A DNA stretch of 64,000 bases from Lycium barbarum (lineage: Eukaryota > Streptophyta > Magnoliopsida > Solanales > Solanaceae): assembly GCF_019175385.1 (NCBI RefSeq), contig NC_083342.1, positions 122,884,376-122,948,375 of the forward strand. The letters run 5' to 3'. Shown here piece after piece: positions 59,140-64,000 of the stretch. The position numbers were made by a program, and so were the translations under genes. The first letter of the stretch is position 1, and each line of letters starts with the position of its first letter. Below the pieces are notes generated by a model. That model saw nothing but the letters and a program-made list of their open reading frames with translations, searched no databases and had not been told where the DNA came from.

Positions 59140-62132
59140 TGTTACATCTCGTATTTTCATGCGTTGGAAAGCGTGCGAGTTAAATGATATTAGTAACGAA
59201 AATGAGGTTATCCTCCCAAGCTTGTAATGGTACAGATGTGTTATAAATATTTGAAGTTAAACAAATCTAAGAAAGTAAGTTTTGTCGAGGTTCGAAATTT
59301 ATTTGATGAAATACGGTCAAAGCTATAATAGCCCGTATTTTTGGACTAGGAAATTGAACCATCCAATATTAGCAAATTTACCCGAGCCAAAGGATTTGGT
59401 CATATTCAAGCATGAAAATAAAGAACTCAGTGTATACGAGGATGAAGTCTCGAAATGATTTAAGATGGAAGAGTGTGACGACGATGATTAAAAATAATAT
59501 TTTATGTGTACCAAAAGGGACTATGGACTGGTGCTATGTTACATAATCATGGCAATGAGTATATGAAGTATATTAAAATAATTGTTATTAAATTGAATTG
59601 AGATCAAGAAATTAATTGTGGTATTAATTGAATAAGATGGATAATTGCCACTTACAAAAAAAAAAAACTTACATGGAATCATGAGGTGGCAGCCATTTAA
59701 TGGGAGGGACCACATACTTAATATGTGGCATCAAAAGAGACTAAATTGCTCTTCAAAGAGTACAAATATGCTGCCTAGGGGTGATGCATACGTGAATTCC
59801 AACACAAAGTCACTTGGACAATTCATATAGCAAGTAAATAAGAATAAACCAAGACCAAAAGAATTTTATTGAAGAATGTGGGCAGCCATACGACCATGGC
59901 TTTGAAATTCATCTTCACAAAAGAATTATGTTGAAGAAAAAAAAATGATGAGCAGCCATACACGGCCAGCCTTAGCTTTGAAAAATTGTTTTTTTTTTTA
60001 AAAAAAAAAATTGAATCATAAGATGCCCCAAACGTTTGAGGGAGGCAGCCATGGTGTTGAAGAAAATTTTGCATTGTTGAATATTTTGATCAAGTTTCAA
60101 GTGCAATACAAGTTCAAGGAGATGATAGCAACATTGGATATTAAGTTGGGGAAGAAGAAATTGTAAAATTGGAGCAATTGAGTGTAGAAATTCTCCCGAG
60201 AAAAATTTGGTAAGATTTTCTTATTTTATGGTGTAATTGTGTTAATAGTGTTGGAATAGAATTATTAGAATTGGATTGGACGAAATTGGAATTTAGAAAA
60301 TGCATGAAATCGATGTTATAGGAAATTGTGGGTTGAAATGGGTTAAGAGAGATTGTTGGGTTGTTAGAATTGCTATGGGCTGAATTGTGAGAATTTATTA
60401 CGTATATCTCTGTTGTTGGTATTTCTGTGTTAACAGGAGAATAATTGGAAATTCGGGTTAGGCGAACATATAGAGGAAATGCTGCTCGATTTTCGTTAAA
60501 TCTTTAATAATGAAAAAAACCCTTAACGAGAAAGTATAAGTTAAGGAATAAGTTCTATAAGTGACGGCCTACGGATTTACGAACTAGAAAGTATAGTTAC
60601 TAATGATAATGTTACTCTTTTATATAAATAGGCTAAAAGGGCGACGAGGCGAAAAGAATTCACGAATAGTCGCTGACAGGTATGTAAGGCAACCTTCTTT
60701 CTTTTGGCATGCCTTAGTTTGTATAGGCTAGATTATAAGCCTTAAGGAAATTCTAAATTCGAAATCCGAGCATCTTACGATCCGTATATGTCCCTTGGCA
60801 CTCTTATGTATTATTTGATGAAATATGAACCTTTATGTATTTGAAATAATCGCTTTCCGAACTTTGCGCAAAAAGGTTCGCTTTAAGTAACTTCGAAATT
60901 TTCGAAGGCCATACCTTTCACATAAATGCTCGGATTGCTCCAATATATTTTTATAAAAGTTTACATTACGTATAACGAGTACATTTTCCATGAGCGGGCC
61001 CGACTTGGGTAAATTCCTGTCCGCGGGTCCCGCGACTTTCCTTTATGTAATTCGGGAACTTTTGAAGGAATTTGTTAAGACTATTATTTCGATTTTCAAG
61101 TATGATCATTTTACTTATGTTTGAATTTATGATAATGATTTTATGCATATGACTACTCATGACTCTATTCGTGCACTTTGTTATTCCCTTCGCCGAGTCC
61201 CGGGCCGGTTCTGTTATCGTGCGCATTTTGATATACTCCGGAGTTATGCTGTGTTTATGGTTCACCGAGCTACTCGCAAAAGAGGGTCGGGTTCCACCTA
61301 TATTTGGTGTTATGTTGTGTGTGGCGTTATGTTGTGATGTGATATGTGACGGGGATACGGAGATTTGAAACTTTCTGGTGTTATGCTGTGTTATGGCGCC
61401 ATCGACGGGTGGGCGACCATATTCTTCTGTACCCTATGCATTACTTACATATTTTTGAAAGTAAGCAAATTTTGATATGTTGGATTTTCACTTATGTTTG
61501 GTACTTCCATTTCGTTTATGTCTCAGATTTGCTTTCTGTATATTCTGCTTTGCATACTCAGTACATATTTCGTACTGACCCCCTTTCTTCGGGGGGGCTG
61601 CGTTTCATGCCCGCAGGTACAGACGCACAGTTTGGTGATCTACCAGTTTAGGACACCCTCTTCTGCTGTTTGGAGTGCTCTTCTCATTTCAGAGCATACA
61701 CTTTTGGTATATATATTTTGTTCGCTATGTATGTATATATTCGTTCAGGGGTACGGCGGGGCCTGACCCGCCATATGATTCGTTTGGTCTGTTTAGAGGT
61801 CTGTAGACGTATTTGTGGGTGTGTGTGCCTACTTCTGTACGGGTGTGTTTGGTATGATCCCATTCGTTATGGCAGCCTTATCGGCGTGCATTCGTATATG
61901 TGTTTTGGGCCGTTGTGCCATTTGACAGCCTTGTCGGCTTTTGATATATGTGCATTTGTTCGGCGATGTATATTCCGCCGCCTCTTCTGATTCTGATATA
62001 ATGTTTTGTATGCGCAATCGCGCAAAATAATATTCGTTCTCAACTCTGTTTAAAAATGATGATTTAGTTTGTATGTCCGTTTGGGTGCCCAAGTAGGGCA
62101 CCAGTCGCGGCCCACGGGGCTGGGTCGTGACA
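59140..62132 (+). repeat. 5' LTR (LTR 5, 2993 bp)
   Basis: Starts TGTTACATCTCG, ends GGCTGGGTCGTGACA. A perfect 7-bp hairpin GGTGCCC-AAGTA-GGGCACC lies about 35 bp before the end. ORFs inside are incidental. Confidence 0.9.
61558..61616 (+). promoter_or_regulatory. Conserved three-hairpin block (LTR 5, reference copy)
   Basis: Stem 1 TCAGTAC-N7-GTACTGA, stem 2 CCCCC-TTTCTTC-GGGGG, stem 3 CTGCG-TTTCATGCC-CGCAG, in immediate succession, about 0.55 kb before the LTR 3' end. Confidence 0.7.
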
Positions 62133-62136
62133 GAAG

Positions 62137-62148
62137 TGGTATCAGAGC
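62137..62148 (+). other. Primer-binding site (initiator tRNA-Met type)
   Basis: TGGTATCAGAGC four bases after the LTR end. Confidence 0.88.
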
Positions 62149-63024
62149 GGTTCGTCCTCGGAATGTCTACAGACCGTGTCTAGTAGAGTCTTGTTTATCG
62201 GTGTGTTGTGCACCACATCTATAAACAGGAGGCTACAGGGCATTTAGGGTGTTACCTTTCTTTGAATCTTAGATCGTGCGATAGAGCCAGCCGTAGGAAA
62301 TGAATCTTTTTCTGCTAACCTTTAATTTCAGCAGAGGACGGTATCGACGTAAGAAAGTGACCGATGATATTGGAAGCTATACCGTACACAGGTAAGAAAT
62401 GGTATGAAAGATGTATGTCGGGGAAGCTATTTGAAGTATGACGGAAATATAAAGTTGAAGATTGAAAAGAAAAATAAATAGGAAGATGTCACCGGTGTCG
62501 TTTGAGTTGGGCACGTGAGGTAAGTCTCGACATCTGTGTACTTTTGTTTGCAATTGTTAGCCCTGTGTGGCTACGATATGATATATAAATACGTATATGT
62601 GTTGGCCCTGTGAGGCATGGTTGGTATTTCCTGTGTACAGGTTTTGGGATAGTAAGAAATACAGAGGAACCTCTGCCCAAATTTGCCAGAAATATAAAGA
62701 GAGAAAATGAGATATAAGTTCTTAACATGTTTTGAAAGTCGATACCAATAGGGTGAATCTGTTATGTTGGATTAAAGTTAAGAGGTACCCTCCATGACAT
62801 TCGTAAGAAGCATTATCCTTGATTGAGAAATTTTATTCCGAGAAAGCATATATGAGTAGCAAATTCGTAATTTATCTAAATGAATCAGAATATGTTCCAA
62901 CCACATGTTGCTTCAGAAAAGCTTATGTGAAAGGCAAAAATGTCCAACGATTAAGTTTCGATTCATTTGAAGAATACTAAATGTATAACAGGCAGTTGGG
63001 AATTGAATGATTCGCTTACGACTC

Positions 63025-63025
<1 letters not shown>

Positions 63026-63082
<57 letters not shown>
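63026..63082. repeat. Poly-A plus AT microsatellite
   Basis: An A-run followed by about 20 AT repeats in the element interior. Confidence 0.9.
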
Positions 63083-63085
<3 letters not shown>

Positions 63086-63706
63086 TAAATATGGAGGTAA
63101 ACTATGTGAATCAAGCACTAGAAGTCCTGTGGTGCTTGTCGGATTCTAGTTTTTCTTCTGGTGGTGGTTGGAGAATGCTTCATGGTGACATTTTTATTAG
63201 TTTTAATCAACTAATTGGAGATGGAATTGTGAAAGACCGAACCAACGGAAGATGAGCAACAAGACAGAACAAATACCAGAAATGACTGGTGTGATAAGAA
63301 TAAAAAGAGATAAATAGAATATGATTTGAAAATGAGAAAGGGCTTATGTAGAAGTTGTGTTTTCTGAAAGATACGGGAATAGCATGAGATTCCTCGTGCA
63401 CAAAATAAAAGATGAACGTAGACTGGAGAAATGAAAGGAATACTAAAGGAAGCACCCAAGACAGACGTAATTAATTGAGTATGAGTATAGAATAAAAGGG
63501 AAACATATAGTTATGGACTTAAAGATGTAGTGCGACGAAACGATGATAAGACAAGACCACTATTAAGACAAATTCGATAGGATTTCGAGTAAGTTAGAAG
63601 TTAGCATTTGATATACAACAAGGGTGAAAGAGCATAATCCAATAAAAGAACATTTAAAGAAGTATTGGGAGCGCAGGACTAGTTTAACATTCGAGGACGA
63701 ATGTTC

Positions 63707-63721
63707 TAAAGGGGGGAAGGA
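63707..63721 (+). other. Polypurine tract
   Basis: AAAGGGGGGAAGGA directly before the 3' LTR. Confidence 0.85.
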
Positions 63722-64000
63722 TGTTACATCTCGTATTTTCATGCGTTGGAAAGCGTGCGAGTTAAATGATATTAGTAACGAAAATGAGGTTATCCTCCCA
63801 AGCTTGTAATGGTACAGATGTGTTATAAATATTTGAAGTTAAACAAATCTAAGAAAGTAAGTTTTGTCGAGGTTCGAAATTTATTTGATGAAATACGGTC
63901 AAAGCTATAATAGCCCGTATTTTTGGACTAGGAAATTGAACCATCCAATATTAGCAAATTTACCCGAGCCAAAGGATTTGGTCATATTCAAGCATGAAAA
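63722..64000 (+). repeat. 3' LTR (start only)
   Basis: Matches 59140-59418 without a difference that I can see; continues beyond the window. Confidence 0.9.

Larger units (their letters stand above)
62133..63721 (+). other. Non-coding interior of the LARD-like element
   Basis: No gag or pol motif in any frame; only short shadow ORFs. It retains primer site and polypurine tract, the minimum needed in cis. Confidence 0.8.
59140..64000 (+). mobile_element. Young non-autonomous LTR retrotransposon (LARD-like)
   Basis: 5' LTR 59140-62132, primer site, 1.59 kb interior without coding domains, polypurine tract, and start of the 3' LTR at 63722. The 279 bp of 3' LTR visible look identical to the start of the 5' LTR. 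Being fully non-coding yet young, it must have been mobilised by proteins from elsewhere. Confidence 0.9.

Overview
The window is plant nuclear DNA, almost certainly from a Solanaceae species. It is AT-rich, intron-bearing and packed with nested transposable elements, and its one intact gene is a Solanaceae-type sesquiterpene synthase. No bacterial, organellar, rRNA, tRNA or CRISPR feature was recognised.

Layout. (1) 1-10420: a minus-strand Ty3/gypsy retrotransposon with 5' LTR, primer site, gag, pol, polypurine tract and the start of the 3' LTR. A 4.3 kb solo LTR sits inside its gag with a perfect 5-bp target duplication, and most of its integrase is deleted. The element landed in a LINE fragment (10421-11260). 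(2) 11261-19400: a long inverted repeat, a Stowaway MITE, a Harbinger-type element and a 4.6 kb hAT-like element carrying SINE/MITE-like insertions. (3) 19620-33150: two related solo LTRs in opposite orientation (20111-23359 plus, 24405-27540 minus), a tandem array of roughly 0.8-1 kb units, and segmental copies of sequence found elsewhere in the window. (4) 33200-37850: a terpene-synthase pseudo-exon, a LINE tail, a MITE, a Helitron candidate, and then the intact six-exon terpene synthase at 35566-37762 (553 aa). Its nine product-determining positions all match premnaspirodiene (vetispiradiene) synthase. (5) 38900-44660: a broken MUSTANG-B-like gene (PB1 domain plus Mutator-type transposase, minus strand) interrupted by a 1.3 kb MULE with a candidate captured ORF. 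(6) 46310-48606: duplicated flank and a small nested hAT copy. (7) 48607-57842: a full-length Mutator-like element whose transposase is ruined by stops, frameshifts and loss of a key Asp, with another solo LTR inside it. (8) 58204-64000: an LTR fragment into which a very young non-autonomous LTR element (identical visible LTR ends, 1.6 kb non-coding interior) has inserted.

Functionally, only the terpene synthase looks like a working host gene. It is cytosolic and would convert farnesyl diphosphate to the hydrocarbon precursor of solavetivone/lubimin-type phytoalexins. The surrounding duplicated blocks and the pseudo-exon suggest a decayed or expanding terpene-synthase cluster. The most unusual non-gene signal is a set of three consecutive short hairpins conserved, with base-pair-preserving changes, in five related LTRs.
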